From Marinifaba aquimaris (GTDB lineage Bacteria > Pseudomonadota > Gammaproteobacteria > Enterobacterales > Alteromonadaceae): a DNA stretch of 64,000 nucleotides. Shown here in pieces: positions 23,403 to 31,805 of this stretch. Location: NCBI RefSeq assembly GCF_013328345.1, contig NZ_JABULX010000019.1, positions 1 through 64,000 on the forward strand, read 5' to 3'. Below the pieces are notes generated by a model. It had not been told where the DNA came from, did no database searches, and saw only the letters and a list, made by a program, of their open reading frames with translations. Each line of letters opens with the position of its first letter. The stretch's first letter is position 1. The translations under genes were made by a program, and so were the position numbers.

Positions 23403-26090
23403 TTAAAAATAACCGCGAACACCTAGTACAAAACCACGACCAGGTAATAACGTCTTATCTTTTAAGAAAGACGAATGTACTCGACCTTCCTCATCAAAGA
23501 TATTGTTTGCTTTTGCGTAAACTGTTGTATCTACACCAGATAAGTCAAAATGATAACTAGCGGTTAAATCAACCATAGTAAAGCTGTCAGTTGACGTTTC
23601 TTCTTCAGCAGTATCATCTTGCTCAAAGTGGTGCATGATGCTCAATTGTGCATCCCAATTGTGGACTTCATAGTCCAAAATTGTGCCTAAACGAGCATTA
23701 GGGATACGCGGTAAATTACCACCCTCATCTAACTTAGCACGGATGTAATCACCCTGAATTGTCGCTTTTAGCTCAGAAGTAGCCTGCCACACAAATTGTG
23801 ATTCAATACCATAGAACTCGCTATCAGCTTGTTCAAACACATAGATAGGCAAAGCTTCACCTTCGTGTTCATGCTCTTCTTCAGCGTGCATATCGTGCTC
23901 GTCATGGCCTTCGTGCTCATCGTGATGTTCATCATGGTGATCTTCTTCTTCAATATGACCATCATGGAAAACGAGCCCTGAATCAGCTTGGTAGTAGTAA
24001 TCGTCAACTTGGTTATAGAAAGCATTGATTACAAAGCCAAAATCACCTTCAAATTTGCGAAGCGTGATATCAATATTATTTGATGTTTCTTCAGTTACAC
24101 CGTGGTCTGCTTGTTCAATGTGGTACTCACCATCTTCTTCGTGGATTTCATATAAAGCACCCACTTCAAATGTACTTGTGCCTATATGTAAACCATTTGA
24201 GAAAAGTTCACTTGCAGATGGCGCACGCTCAGCGTGAGTAAGTGAAACCCCTAAGTTATAGCCGTGTGTGAATTCCCAGACGATTCCTGCTGATAAACTT
24301 ACTGGCGTGAAATCTTGAGTACCAAAATGTACCATTTCATCATCGTGGTGATCATGCTCGTGTTCATGAGCGTGCTCATCTTCGTGACCGTGCTCATCTT
24401 CATGGCCATGCTCATCTTCGTGACCATGCTCATCTTCGTGACCATGCTCATCTTCGTGACCATGCTCATCTTCATGACCATGCTCATCTTCATGACCGTG
24501 CTCATCTTCATGACCGTGCTCATCTTCGTGATGAGCATCAAAATGGAAGCTACCCGCATCAAGTTCTACACTTTCAACACGTGCACCAAATTGAACAAGT
24601 ACATCACCAAAGTGTTTTTCTTCAACTAAAGCTATAGCAAAGCTTTCTGTTTCTGATGGCGGAGTAAAAGCTTCTGCGCCCATGGCATCAAAGTCTACTT
24701 TCTTGTAGTCAAACGTTAATGCACCGCGCCAGCCACCAAGTGACTGAGTTAATAAATCGACTTTTACTTGAGTAGTATCATTGCTAAATACAGTGCCTGT
24801 TTCACCGTGCTCAATTTCTTTGTGCTCGTATTCTGTGTAACCGATTTTACCGTTAAGACCCGCAATCCACTCTGAGTCGAACTCAAGCTCTGTAATAAAC
24901 TGATAGCGGTCTTGTTTTAGATCCGCATAAACATCTTCTTCCTCGTGATGCTCTTCATCGTGGTGGTCTTCGTGATCATGATCGTGTTCATCTTCATGAG
25001 CGTGCTCATGTTCGTCTTCGTGCTCGTCTTCGTGGCCATGATCATGACCTGCGTGACTATGACCCGGAATACCATATTCTCTATCAGTTACCCCGTAAGA
25101 AAAGCCAAAGTAGCCATTATCTAGTAAGTAACTAATACCTAAGCTACCACCAATAGCTTCACTATCAGAGTTGGCAATTGTGCCATCAAAATCAGCGTGC
25201 TCTTCGTGCTCTTCTTCTGATTCGTCTTCGTGATGTTCTGGGTTAGCAGGTACTTCGACATCATCACTGTCGTGCCAGTAACCATCGATATTAAAAGCAA
25301 TATTGTCAAAGCCAGAAGTGAAGTTAAATGAAGCAGTACTTTGCTCTGAAACATCAGCGTAGCTTAAGTTAAACTCACCTTCTGTTTCATTGCTTTTTGG
25401 CACGCGATTATCAACAACATTAATCACACCACCAATAGCACCACTACCGTAGAATAACGTAGCAGGGCCGCGAAGGATTTCAATTTGTGTAGCCGTTGAC
25501 GATTCAGTCGAAACAAGGTGATCAGGGCCGACACGAGAAGCATCTGCTACATCTAGACTGTTTTGCGTGATCAATACACGTGGTCCATCCATACCACGAA
25601 CAACAGGGCTGGCAACTGTTGGGCCAAAGTAACTCGATTGCACACCTAATTCATTTTTAAGCGTTTCACCTAATGTTGTTGCTTGTTTGTTGCGAAGTTC
25701 ATCGCCACCGATTACATCGACAGGAATAGCAGACTCAAGCATAGATGCGTGAAGTGGAGTGCCCTCAACGTCAATCACTTCAAATACACTTGAGTGTAAT
25801 TCGATAACCGCAACTTGCTGGTGTGCATTGTCTAAACGTACATTTTTGTGTGAGTAACCCGGTGCTTCTACGTGTAATTCAAAGTTACCTTTGTGTTGAT
25901 GCTCAATGATAAATTGCCCATCTTCACCAGATTTTACACTACCTTTGTGGCCAACGAGTTCAACTTCAGCACCTGCAATAGCATTGCCTTTTGCATCAAC
26001 GACGCGACCTTTGATTTGGTCTGCCATTGCTTGAAAACTGGCAACAGCAGATAACGCAAGTGCCACTTTTGACAAACGGAAAGTATTCAT
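23403..26090 (-). CDS. TonB-dependent outer-membrane receptor with His/Asp/Glu-rich loops, probable zinc receptor (ZnuD-like)
   Basis: An 895-residue outer-membrane receptor. Order: signal peptide (1-23, ends SFQAMA), a carboxypeptidase-regulatory-like beta domain (24-105), TonB plug (about 115-230; VRGMDGPRVLI, EILRGPATLFYGSGAIGGVINVVD), then the beta-barrel ending in an aromatic residue (GVRGYF). Four acidic His-rich stretches lie in predicted extracellular loops, near residues 258-275, 340-392, 519-575 and 712-745. The third is nine near-identical six-residue units ending EDEH. Such loops are typical of ZnuD-type zinc receptors. The metal is inferred; nickel or another divalent cation cannot be excluded. 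Expression is probably controlled at the palindrome at 26151-26166. Monocistronic. Confidence 0.85.
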   Translation of the reverse strand: MNTFRLSKVALALSAVASFQAMADQIKGRVVDAKGNAIAGAEVELVGHKGSVKSGEDGQFIIEHQHKGNFELHVEAPGYSHKNVRLDNAHQQVAVIELHSSVFEVIDVEGTPLHASMLESAIPVDVIGGDELRNKQATTLGETLKNELGVQSSYFGPTVASPVVRGMDGPRVLITQNSLDVADASRVGPDHLVSTESSTATQIEILRGPATLFYGSGAIGGVINVVDNRVPKSNETEGEFNLSYADVSEQSTASFNFTSGFDNIAFNIDGYWHDSDDVEVPANPEHHEDESEEEHEEHADFDGTIANSDSEAIGGSLGISYLLDNGYFGFSYGVTDREYGIPGHSHAGHDHGHEDEHEDEHEHAHEDEHDHDHEDHHDEEHHEEEDVYADLKQDRYQFITELEFDSEWIAGLNGKIGYTEYEHKEIEHGETGTVFSNDTTQVKVDLLTQSLGGWRGALTFDYKKVDFDAMGAEAFTPPSETESFAIALVEEKHFGDVLVQFGARVESVELDAGSFHFDAHHEDEHGHEDEHGHEDEHGHEDEHGHEDEHGHEDEHGHEDEHGHEDEHGHEDEHAHEHEHDHHDDEMVHFGTQDFTPVSLSAGIVWEFTHGYNLGVSLTHAERAPSASELFSNGLHIGTSTFEVGALYEIHEEDGEYHIEQADHGVTEETSNNIDITLRKFEGDFGFVINAFYNQVDDYYYQADSGLVFHDGHIEEEDHHDEHHDEHEGHDEHDMHAEEEHEHEGEALPIYVFEQADSEFYGIESQFVWQATSELKATIQGDYIRAKLDEGGNLPRIPNARLGTILDYEVHNWDAQLSIMHHFEQDDTAEEETSTDSFTMVDLTASYHFDLSGVDTTVYAKANNIFDEEGRVHSSFLKDKTLLPGRGFVLGVRGYF
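24372..24533 (-). repeat. Nine tandem 18-bp units inside the TonB receptor gene
   Basis: Each unit encodes GHEDEH (first one HHEDEH) on the minus strand. Units are identical apart from synonymous third-base changes (TTCGTG versus TTCATG, and GGCC/GACC/GACA-type differences). The repeat is in frame, so slippage would change loop length by six residues without breaking the protein. The antisense strand contains spurious open frames from the same repeat. Confidence 0.95.
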
Positions 26091-26150
26091 TTTGTTTAAA
26101 TCCCAAAAAATTTTGTAGCCGGACGGCCTAATGCTTGTATTTTGAATTTT

Positions 26151-26166
26151 TTATGTTGCAACATAA
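26151..26166. promoter_or_regulatory. Perfect 16-bp palindrome upstream of the TonB receptor, candidate Zur operator
   Basis: TTATGTTGCAACATAA is its own reverse complement and lies 61-76 bases before the receptor start. On the minus strand it is preceded by GGTAATG, so an ATGTTAT half-site like those in gammaproteobacterial Zur boxes overlaps it. Identity of the binding protein is inferred from the zinc-receptor context. Confidence 0.4.
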
Positions 26167-26254
26167 CATTACCTAATATGATGACAAATGCCACTTTATA
26201 AGGCAATACTAATCAAGATTTATTATCATTTAGGATTAACCAGCTTTGGCAAGT

Positions 26255-26578
26255 TTAGCTAACTAAAATGGCCATTTTGCATGAAAGTTGTTGCTGTAGT
26301 TGTAGCGCTTCTTGGCTAATTTCAAAGCGTTTACTACCTTCTGTTCGCTCAGGAAGCTGGTGCTCAATTGAGCAAAGTGCTGCACTGACTTTCTGACGGA
26401 TAAGAAATAAATTAATGTCATCTAAGGTAAAAGCATTGATAGTTACCTTCACCTCGAAGCCCTGCTCTTGCTCAAGCGGCTTATGAGTCGCATCCATGAC
26501 TTCACTACGAAAAGTCAAAGCTTGTAATTTATCTAAACCTCGAATGACAAAAAAAGAAATGAGCTGCTGGTTAGACAT
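26255..26578 (-). CDS. Conserved-looking small protein of unknown function
   Basis: About 107 residues, soluble, no signal peptide or membrane helix, mixed alpha/beta pattern. I start it at the ATG at 26578 (MSNQQLISFFVIRGLDKLQ) because AGGTGA, five bases upstream, is a good ribosome site. That site overlaps the stop codon of the ABC-2 permease gene (AGG TGA), so translation is probably coupled. I recognise no domain. Being coupled to the permease, it could be an accessory protein, but this is only context. Confidence 0.6.
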   Translation of the reverse strand: MSNQQLISFFVIRGLDKLQALTFRSEVMDATHKPLEQEQGFEVKVTINAFTLDDINLFLIRQKVSAALCSIEHQLPERTEGSKRFEISQEALQLQQQLSCKMAILVS

Positions 26579-26582
26579 AGAA

Positions 26583-27791
26583 TCACCTAAAGAGTACTGC
26601 TTCACGCTTAAACCAAAACATGGTAAAAGCGAGCATTAACATAGCCATAGCCACCTGACTTAGCCAAACAAAACCGACTAAAACCAGATCGAATTGACCT
26701 TTTAAGATCTCTTTGACAGATAAAGCCACATTAGTGATCGGAACCCAAGCCCATTGCCAATCAAGGTTAATACCAGGCAACATAGCAATCACTAAAGGGG
26801 CAATCACCAAGATAGTCAGAGGGCCCATATAATTTTGTGCTTCTTTAAAGCTTCTCGCATAAATGGAAATAGCTAATACTAAGGCTGAAAAGAACAGCAC
26901 CACAGGAATAAGCATCACTAATGCAAGCATCATATCTATTACGCCCAAGGTTTTTACAATTTCCACAACGGCTTCAACCGCAAGTGCTTGAGCAAAAATA
27001 AAGCCCCAGAGTAATAAACTAAGAACAGTCATAAAAGCACAAGTAAATGACGTGGTTACTATGGTCAAAAATTTACCTAACACAATTGCTACACTATGTG
27101 TGGGCGTAATAATAAGCGACTCTAATGTGCCGTGCTCTTTCTCACCTGCACCTAAATCGATTGCAGGATAAATAGCGCCCATTAAGCAAAGCGGTAAGAT
27201 AATATAAGCAATAATGCCACCGAGTTGAGTGCCCAAAGATTCTTTCTTTTTGGCTATATCTTTCTTTTCCAAAACAATAGGCTGAATAACCCCTTGATAC
27301 TGTGATTCATTTAGTCCAAGTGCATTGAACTTATCGCTAGTGATCTGTTGGTTAAATTTCTCAACTAGCCGATAGACTCTAGACCAAACAGAGCTGGTCA
27401 ATTCAGCATTATTAAAGTGGAGCTGCCAATGACTTTGGGTGTGTTGCTCAAGCTCAGATTGATGCGTGTCTGATACCGCTAAAACAAAATCGACCTTACC
27501 TGCTCTTAACCATTGCTCCCAAGTCGCGTTTTGCTCTTGAGCACTAGGCTCAAAAAGGCTAAAACTGTCATCTGCTTTCATCAGCTTGGCAAAATCAGCA
27601 GCTTGTTCTTCGTTGGCAATATAATAATTTAATACACGTGTTTGTTCTTGCTGTACCTGTTTACCCGCTAAAACGGCAACGGTACCAAATAAGGCAGGAA
27701 AAATAAGCAGTGGCAGCACCACCATAAAAACGAGTGTTTTTTTATCGCGCAATAGCTCAAGTAGTTCTTTTAAAAATATGGTTTTAATCAT
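26583..27791 (-). CDS. ABC-2 family permease, NatB-like
   Basis: Inner-membrane permease of 402 residues. A first helix at about 20-40 (TLVFMVVLPLLIFPALFGTVAVLAG) is followed by a large extracytoplasmic domain (45-180) and five or six C-terminal helices. LGAGEKEHGTLESLIITPTH is the signature cytoplasmic loop of the NatB/ABC-2 permeases, and KELLELLRDKKTLVFMVVLPLL is the typical N-terminus. NatAB exports sodium in Bacillus; related systems export other compounds. The ATPase subunit (NatA) normally sits directly upstream, but here the upstream gene is thiI with its own terminator. The ATPase must be elsewhere or the permease is orphaned. Coupled to the small downstream gene. Confidence 0.8.
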   Translation of the reverse strand: MIKTIFLKELLELLRDKKTLVFMVVLPLLIFPALFGTVAVLAGKQVQQEQTRVLNYYIANEEQAADFAKLMKADDSFSLFEPSAQEQNATWEQWLRAGKVDFVLAVSDTHQSELEQHTQSHWQLHFNNAELTSSVWSRVYRLVEKFNQQITSDKFNALGLNESQYQGVIQPIVLEKKDIAKKKESLGTQLGGIIAYIILPLCLMGAIYPAIDLGAGEKEHGTLESLIITPTHSVAIVLGKFLTIVTTSFTCAFMTVLSLLLWGFIFAQALAVEAVVEIVKTLGVIDMMLALVMLIPVVLFFSALVLAISIYARSFKEAQNYMGPLTILVIAPLVIAMLPGINLDWQWAWVPITNVALSVKEILKGQFDLVLVGFVWLSQVAMAMLMLAFTMFWFKREAVLFR

Positions 27792-27895
27792 CGAGTAAAC
27801 GCGTCCTTTTGAGCGAGATGAATGTAGATAAAGCCGCGATAATTTAGCTTATTTGATAAGAAGAATCAGTAAAAAAACAAAAGATGGACGAAGAT

Positions 27896-27931
27896 AAAAA
27901 AATGGCTGCATCAATTTGCAGCCATTTTTTA
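27896..27931 (-). terminator. Rho-independent terminator of thiI
   Basis: Stem AAATGGCTGCA / TGCAGCCATTT with a run of A/T on both sides, directly after the thiI stop. It separates thiI from the ABC-2 permease gene. Confidence 0.88.
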
Positions 27932-27932
27932 A

Positions 27933-29399
27933 TTATTTATCTTTTTGAAAAACACTGACGTTTTTATAGCCTTCTTCATGCAGGAGCAGTGCTTGTAATT
28001 TACTCATCACGCCCCTTTTACAGTAGAGTAGAAACTCGGTATTTTCGGGGTACTTTTTCGCAAAGTCAGTGAACTGACCTGCTAACTTGTAAAAAGGAAT
28101 ATGTTCAACATCCACACCATCGATTTCTAATGGGTCTGCATCTTCTTCATCTGGTGAGCGAACATCGATAACAACAGAATTAGCTTGAATCTCATTAACA
28201 GTGCCTACTTCACTGACTTCAGCATCTGCTTGTTCTTTTAAATCACGAATATCGACCAGATTGGCATCATCAACCACTTGTTCAATTAAGTCTAAGTTGA
28301 AGTTTTGCTCTGCAGCTTCCACTTTATCAAGTGGAGCAGCCACATTTGGACGCTGAGATATCACACCGCAAAACTCTGGCATTGTTTTGGCGAAATCTTC
28401 TGTCCCGATATCGCGGGCAATATTGATAATATCTTGCTTATCCATATGAATAAGCGGGCGAATAATCAGGTTATTAGTCACTCTATCAATCACATTCAAA
28501 TTGGTCACAGTTTGACTTGAAACCTGGCCTAAACTCTCACCTGTAACTAAAGCCTTGATATTGAGCCTATCAGCAACCAATTCACCAGCTCGCATCATCA
28601 TACGCTTAAGTACAACGCCCATTAGGCCTGAATCAATGTTTTCAAGAATTTCAGCAACTACAGGTTGGAAATCAACCGAAATGAATTTAACACGGTGTGA
28701 AGCACCGAATTTATTCCACAGATAATAAGAAACCTGTTTAACACCAATTTCGTGTTGCGAGCCACCTAGGTTGAAAAACAAATAGTGAGTACGAGAGCCT
28801 TTGCGAATAAGGGAGTAAGTCGCAACACCTGAATCAAAGCCTCCAGAAACAAGCGATAAGGTGTCTTCTTGAGTCGCAATTGGGAATCCACCCAAGCCTT
28901 TGATGTTGCGATCGATAACATAGAGTTGATCGTCTTCAACTTCAAATTTAACCACCATATCTGGATTTTTTAATTTCACAGAAGCGGATTCAATATTTTG
29001 GTTTAAACCACCACCAACGTAACGCTCGATATCAATCGAGTTAAAATCGTGTTTACCGCGGCGTTTTGCCCTCACACAGAAACTTTTGCCGATTAACTTA
29101 TCTTTGTACGCATCAAATACGCGTTCATAAATATCATCAAAGTTTTCAAATTGGCTTTGGCTCACCACATTAAACTGATCGATACCCGGTGTGCATTGTA
29201 AAACTTCAATGCACTTTTCTAATGTATCTTCGTTAACCCTAACCTCGATAAAATCCCAATTGCGTTTTACCCATGCTTTTTCATCAACCCGACGTAGTAC
29301 ATTTTTAATGTTACTTTCTAAAATTTTAGTAAAGCGGGTGCGTACAGAACGGCTTTTAGTCGCAATTTCAGCATGCAGTTTAACGATAATTTTTATCAT
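27933..29399 (-). CDS. thiI: tRNA 4-thiouridine synthase / thiamine sulfurtransferase ThiI
   Basis: Makes s4U8 in tRNA and supplies sulfur for the thiazole of thiamine. The N-terminal ferredoxin-like and THUMP domains (1-165) are followed by the ATP-binding PP-loop SGGFDSGVATYSLIRKG (about 186-202), which adenylates tRNA. A C-terminal rhodanese domain (about 400-488) carries the persulfide cysteine in LLYCKRGVMS, so this is the long, two-function form as in E. coli (482 residues). Internal Cys in MPEFCGVISQRP is the partner that forms the disulfide in E. coli ThiI. Monocistronic with its own terminator. Confidence 0.96.
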   Translation of the reverse strand: MIKIIVKLHAEIATKSRSVRTRFTKILESNIKNVLRRVDEKAWVKRNWDFIEVRVNEDTLEKCIEVLQCTPGIDQFNVVSQSQFENFDDIYERVFDAYKDKLIGKSFCVRAKRRGKHDFNSIDIERYVGGGLNQNIESASVKLKNPDMVVKFEVEDDQLYVIDRNIKGLGGFPIATQEDTLSLVSGGFDSGVATYSLIRKGSRTHYLFFNLGGSQHEIGVKQVSYYLWNKFGASHRVKFISVDFQPVVAEILENIDSGLMGVVLKRMMMRAGELVADRLNIKALVTGESLGQVSSQTVTNLNVIDRVTNNLIIRPLIHMDKQDIINIARDIGTEDFAKTMPEFCGVISQRPNVAAPLDKVEAAEQNFNLDLIEQVVDDANLVDIRDLKEQADAEVSEVGTVNEIQANSVVIDVRSPDEEDADPLEIDGVDVEHIPFYKLAGQFTDFAKKYPENTEFLLYCKRGVMSKLQALLLHEEGYKNVSVFQKDK

Positions 29400-29493
29400 G
29401 CGGATTCAGGCTCAGGTTACTTAATAAAATAAAGGCGGCGGATTATACCTTGTTTGCCGTTAATTGAAAAAATAAACCCAGCATTGAAGATAA

Positions 29494-29533
29494 AAAAACC
29501 GCTAAACTTTAATTCTATTTAAGTTTAGCGGTT
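29494..29533 (-). terminator. Rho-independent terminator of pomAB
   Basis: Stem AAACCGCTAAACTT / AAGTTTAGCGGTTT with a 10-base loop, followed on the minus strand by T7; lies 35 bases after the pomB stop. Confidence 0.88.
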
Positions 29534-29565
29534 TCTGATGTTTCTGCGCTTTATGCGTTTTTTTC

Positions 29566-30492
29566 TTATTCAGATACTTCTATTGGATCCGACTCTTTAG
29601 CTTTACCTTGCATAATCGAGATCTCTACCCGACGATTACGCCTGCGATTTTGCAACGTATTGTTCGGCACTAAAGGGCGAGTATCTGCATGCCCAACGAC
29701 CACTAAGCGGTTTTTATCAAAAGCATCTACTCTGACCATTTCATGTGCCACAGCAACGGCGCGTTTACTTGATAAATCCCAATTAGATGCGTAGAGCTCT
29801 GAGCTAACATTCTGGTTATCAGTGTGACCAGATACCGTGATTTCACCCGGTACTTCATTGAGTAAAATCGCAATTTTTTGCACGATTGGCTTAAATTGAG
29901 ACTGTAAAAACGCAGAGCCAGATGGGAAAGCCCCATTTTCTCGAATGCGAATAATGATTTGCTGGCCTAATGATTCAAGTTCAATCGCGCCATCAACAAT
30001 TTGCTCTTCCAGTTGTTGAGCAATCTTTTTAATTAGCTCGTTAACTTGTTCTTGCTCTGCACTGGCAGCCGCATCAACAGCTGTTTTAGATGCGGTTTCA
30101 TTCGAAGAGCCACCGCGTTCTGTACCGCGTTGCTTTTGTCGACCACCGGCAGAGTCTTCTTCACCTGCGGTAAATTCAAGCATTTGCTGGGTCATTTCAA
30201 CCGTTTGCTGTTGAATCGTTTCAATCGGTGTCGGATCGGGACGGCCCGGTCTAAATTCTTGAGCAATAACCGATGTTCCTTTTGGAATATCTTTTACCTC
30301 AAGTTTGTTTTGTACACCAAAGGCGAATTTCATCGAACCGGCAATCTGTTTAAATTTCAGTACATCCATTTCAGAGAAAGCTAACAGGAGTACGAAGAAA
30401 CACATCAATAATGACATTAAGTCGGCAAATGTCCCCATCCACGCGGGTAACCCGGGGGGAGGACATTTACACGGAGGACAATCATCAGACAT
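29566..30492 (-). CDS. pomB: Sodium-driven flagellar stator protein PomB
   Basis: Partner of PomA in the ion-conducting stator of the polar flagellum. After a Cys/Pro-rich cytoplasmic tail comes one transmembrane helix (about 20-43) with the essential ion-binding Asp24 in WMGTFADLMSLLMCFFVLLL. This is exactly the position of Asp24 in Vibrio PomB. A flexible plug and linker region (45-165) is followed by an OmpA/MotB peptidoglycan-binding domain (about 170-295, with TVSGHTDNQNV and NRRNRRVEISIMQ). Length 308 is similar to Vibrio PomB. Coupling to sodium and not protons is inferred from the PomA/B resemblance. Second gene of pomA-pomB, gap 2 bases. Confidence 0.93.
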   Translation of the reverse strand: MSDDCPPCKCPPPGLPAWMGTFADLMSLLMCFFVLLLAFSEMDVLKFKQIAGSMKFAFGVQNKLEVKDIPKGTSVIAQEFRPGRPDPTPIETIQQQTVEMTQQMLEFTAGEEDSAGGRQKQRGTERGGSSNETASKTAVDAAASAEQEQVNELIKKIAQQLEEQIVDGAIELESLGQQIIIRIRENGAFPSGSAFLQSQFKPIVQKIAILLNEVPGEITVSGHTDNQNVSSELYASNWDLSSKRAVAVAHEMVRVDAFDKNRLVVVGHADTRPLVPNNTLQNRRRNRRVEISIMQGKAKESDPIEVSE

Positions 30493-30494
30493 CC

Positions 30495-31256
30495 CTACTC
30501 CTCCGTATTAACGGTTCGTTTCGATTCAGCTATATAATTTTTCAGCACCCCTTCAATCACTCTTGGGTTTTGTCCGTCTTGAATACCTAAAATGGCATCT
30601 AAGATGAGCTCTTGGTTCATCTTCTCTTCATTCATACGCACTTCTAACTTACCAGCAAGTGGCAAGGCAATAACGTTCGCTAAAAAAGCCCCATAAAGTG
30701 TTGTCAATAATGCAACGGCCATCGCAGGGCCAATCGCTTTAGGATCATCCATGTTTGATAACATGGCAACTAAACCGATTAACGTACCGATCATCCCCAT
30801 CGCAGGGGCAACGTCACCAAGTGATTTTAGTAATGCCACACCACTTTCGTGGCGCTCAGTGGTTAGGAGAATATCTTTTTGAAGTGTAGCCTTCACTACA
30901 TCGCCATCATGGCCATCAACCAGCATATCAACGCCTTTTTGCATAAAGGCGTTATCGATTTCAGCTTCTTCTAATGCGAGAAATCCACCTTTACGTGCAG
31001 CATCTGCCATCTCAACCGCTTTTTGAATCAGCTCTTCGGGCGATTCAATTTTGAACATAAAGGCTTTACCCGCAACTTTACCAATTCCGAAAAAGTTACC
31101 CATGGGGAAATTTGATAATACAACGAATAAGGAACCACAAAATACGATCAAAACAGACTGGGTATCGATGAACATGCCAATATCACCGGCTAAGAACATC
31201 GCACCAACCACGAAACCTATGGCGCCAAGCATACCTATCAGGGTTGCTAAATCCAC
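30495..31256 (-). CDS. pomA: Sodium-driven flagellar stator protein PomA
   Basis: Four-helix stator protein that engages FliG. I start it at the GTG at 31256: GGGAG lies six bases upstream and the product then begins MDLATLIGMLGAIGFV, the usual PomA N-terminus; a longer reading adds six unlikely residues. Helices lie at about 5-22, 28-47, 145-167 and 178-200. The cytoplasmic loop (60-140) should contact FliG. SLGDVAPAMGMIGTLIGLVAML is the conserved helix 3 with the Pro and Thr residues of the ion path, and GPAMAVALLTTLYGAFLANVIALPLAGKLE is helix 4. Driven by the FliA-like promoter at 31405-31431. Confidence 0.94.
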   Translation of the reverse strand: MDLATLIGMLGAIGFVVGAMFLAGDIGMFIDTQSVLIVFCGSLFVVLSNFPMGNFFGIGKVAGKAFMFKIESPEELIQKAVEMADAARKGGFLALEEAEIDNAFMQKGVDMLVDGHDGDVVKATLQKDILLTTERHESGVALLKSLGDVAPAMGMIGTLIGLVAMLSNMDDPKAIGPAMAVALLTTLYGAFLANVIALPLAGKLEVRMNEEKMNQELILDAILGIQDGQNPRVIEGVLKNYIAESKRTVNTEE

Positions 31257-31560
31257 ACTACACTCCCATAGCAAAAAGCAGAAAATTATTTTAATTATGT
31301 CAAAGCTTTAGATTGACTCAACTAATACCAATAAAAATTTTGACACTTTATCTAAAAGATACAAGCTTAATAAAACAAAGCAAATATCTCGCCAGCTTGT
31401 CCTCTTATCGACCAGTAAATTTATGCCTTTAGTCTTTTGTTGTATTGACCGAAGAAACGCCCTGCTGTACTGTTGCGCGTTTTAATGAGTTGATAGCTCA
31501 AAACCAGCTAAAATTAACTCAGCTAAGATAAAAACCTTTCTGATTTCACGGAGCCCTGCA
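31257..31560. other. Intergenic region between divergent pomA and xseB
   Basis: About 300 bases with no credible gene. It holds the FliA-type promoter for pomAB on the minus strand. On the plus strand the xseB start has CACGGAG at its ribosome site; I could not single out a convincing sigma-70 promoter. Confidence 0.7.
31405..31431 (-). promoter_or_regulatory. FliA (sigma-28) type promoter for pomAB
   Basis: On the minus strand TAAAGGCA is followed after exactly 11 bases by GTCGATAA. The sigma-28 consensus is TAAAGTTT-N11-GCCGATAA, so the -10 differs at one base and the -35 keeps TAAA. It points toward pomA and lies about 150 bases upstream of its start. Confidence 0.75.
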
Positions 31561-31803
31561 ATGGCGCAAAAAAAGCCAGAAAACATGTCGCTTGAAGAAT
31601 CACTTGTTGAACTTGAGACGCTAGTCGGCCAACTTGAACAAGGTGAATTGCCATTAGAAGACGCTCTGAAACAGTTCGAGCGCGGCGTAGGTTTAATTAA
31701 AGCCAGTCAAACTAAGCTTTCACAAGCGGAACAAAAAGTCAGTATTTTAACTCAAGCCGATGAACAAGCTGAGTTAGAACCTTATTCACGAAATGAAGTA
31801 TAA
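31561..31803 (+). CDS. xseB: Exodeoxyribonuclease VII small subunit
   Basis: Eighty-residue helical-hairpin subunit that joins the XseA large subunit in exonuclease VII, which degrades single-stranded DNA. The family core is clear: SLEESLVELETLVGQLEQGELPLEDALKQFERGVGLI, then KLSQAEQKVSIL. First gene of the xseB-ispA-dxs operon, a common arrangement in Gammaproteobacteria; xseA itself lies far away at 58542. Confidence 0.95.
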   Translation: MAQKKPENMSLEESLVELETLVGQLEQGELPLEDALKQFERGVGLIKASQTKLSQAEQKVSILTQADEQAELEPYSRNEV

Positions 31804-31805
31804 AC

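Noticed and set aside
24372-24533. Regular repeats that could suggest a CRISPR array
   Set aside because: Units are contiguous 18-mers with no spacers, in frame inside a coding gene.
24315-24629. Plus-strand open frame rich in Met, Phe, Leu and Ile
   Set aside because: It is the antisense reading of the 18-bp tandem repeat in the TonB receptor and has no independent support.
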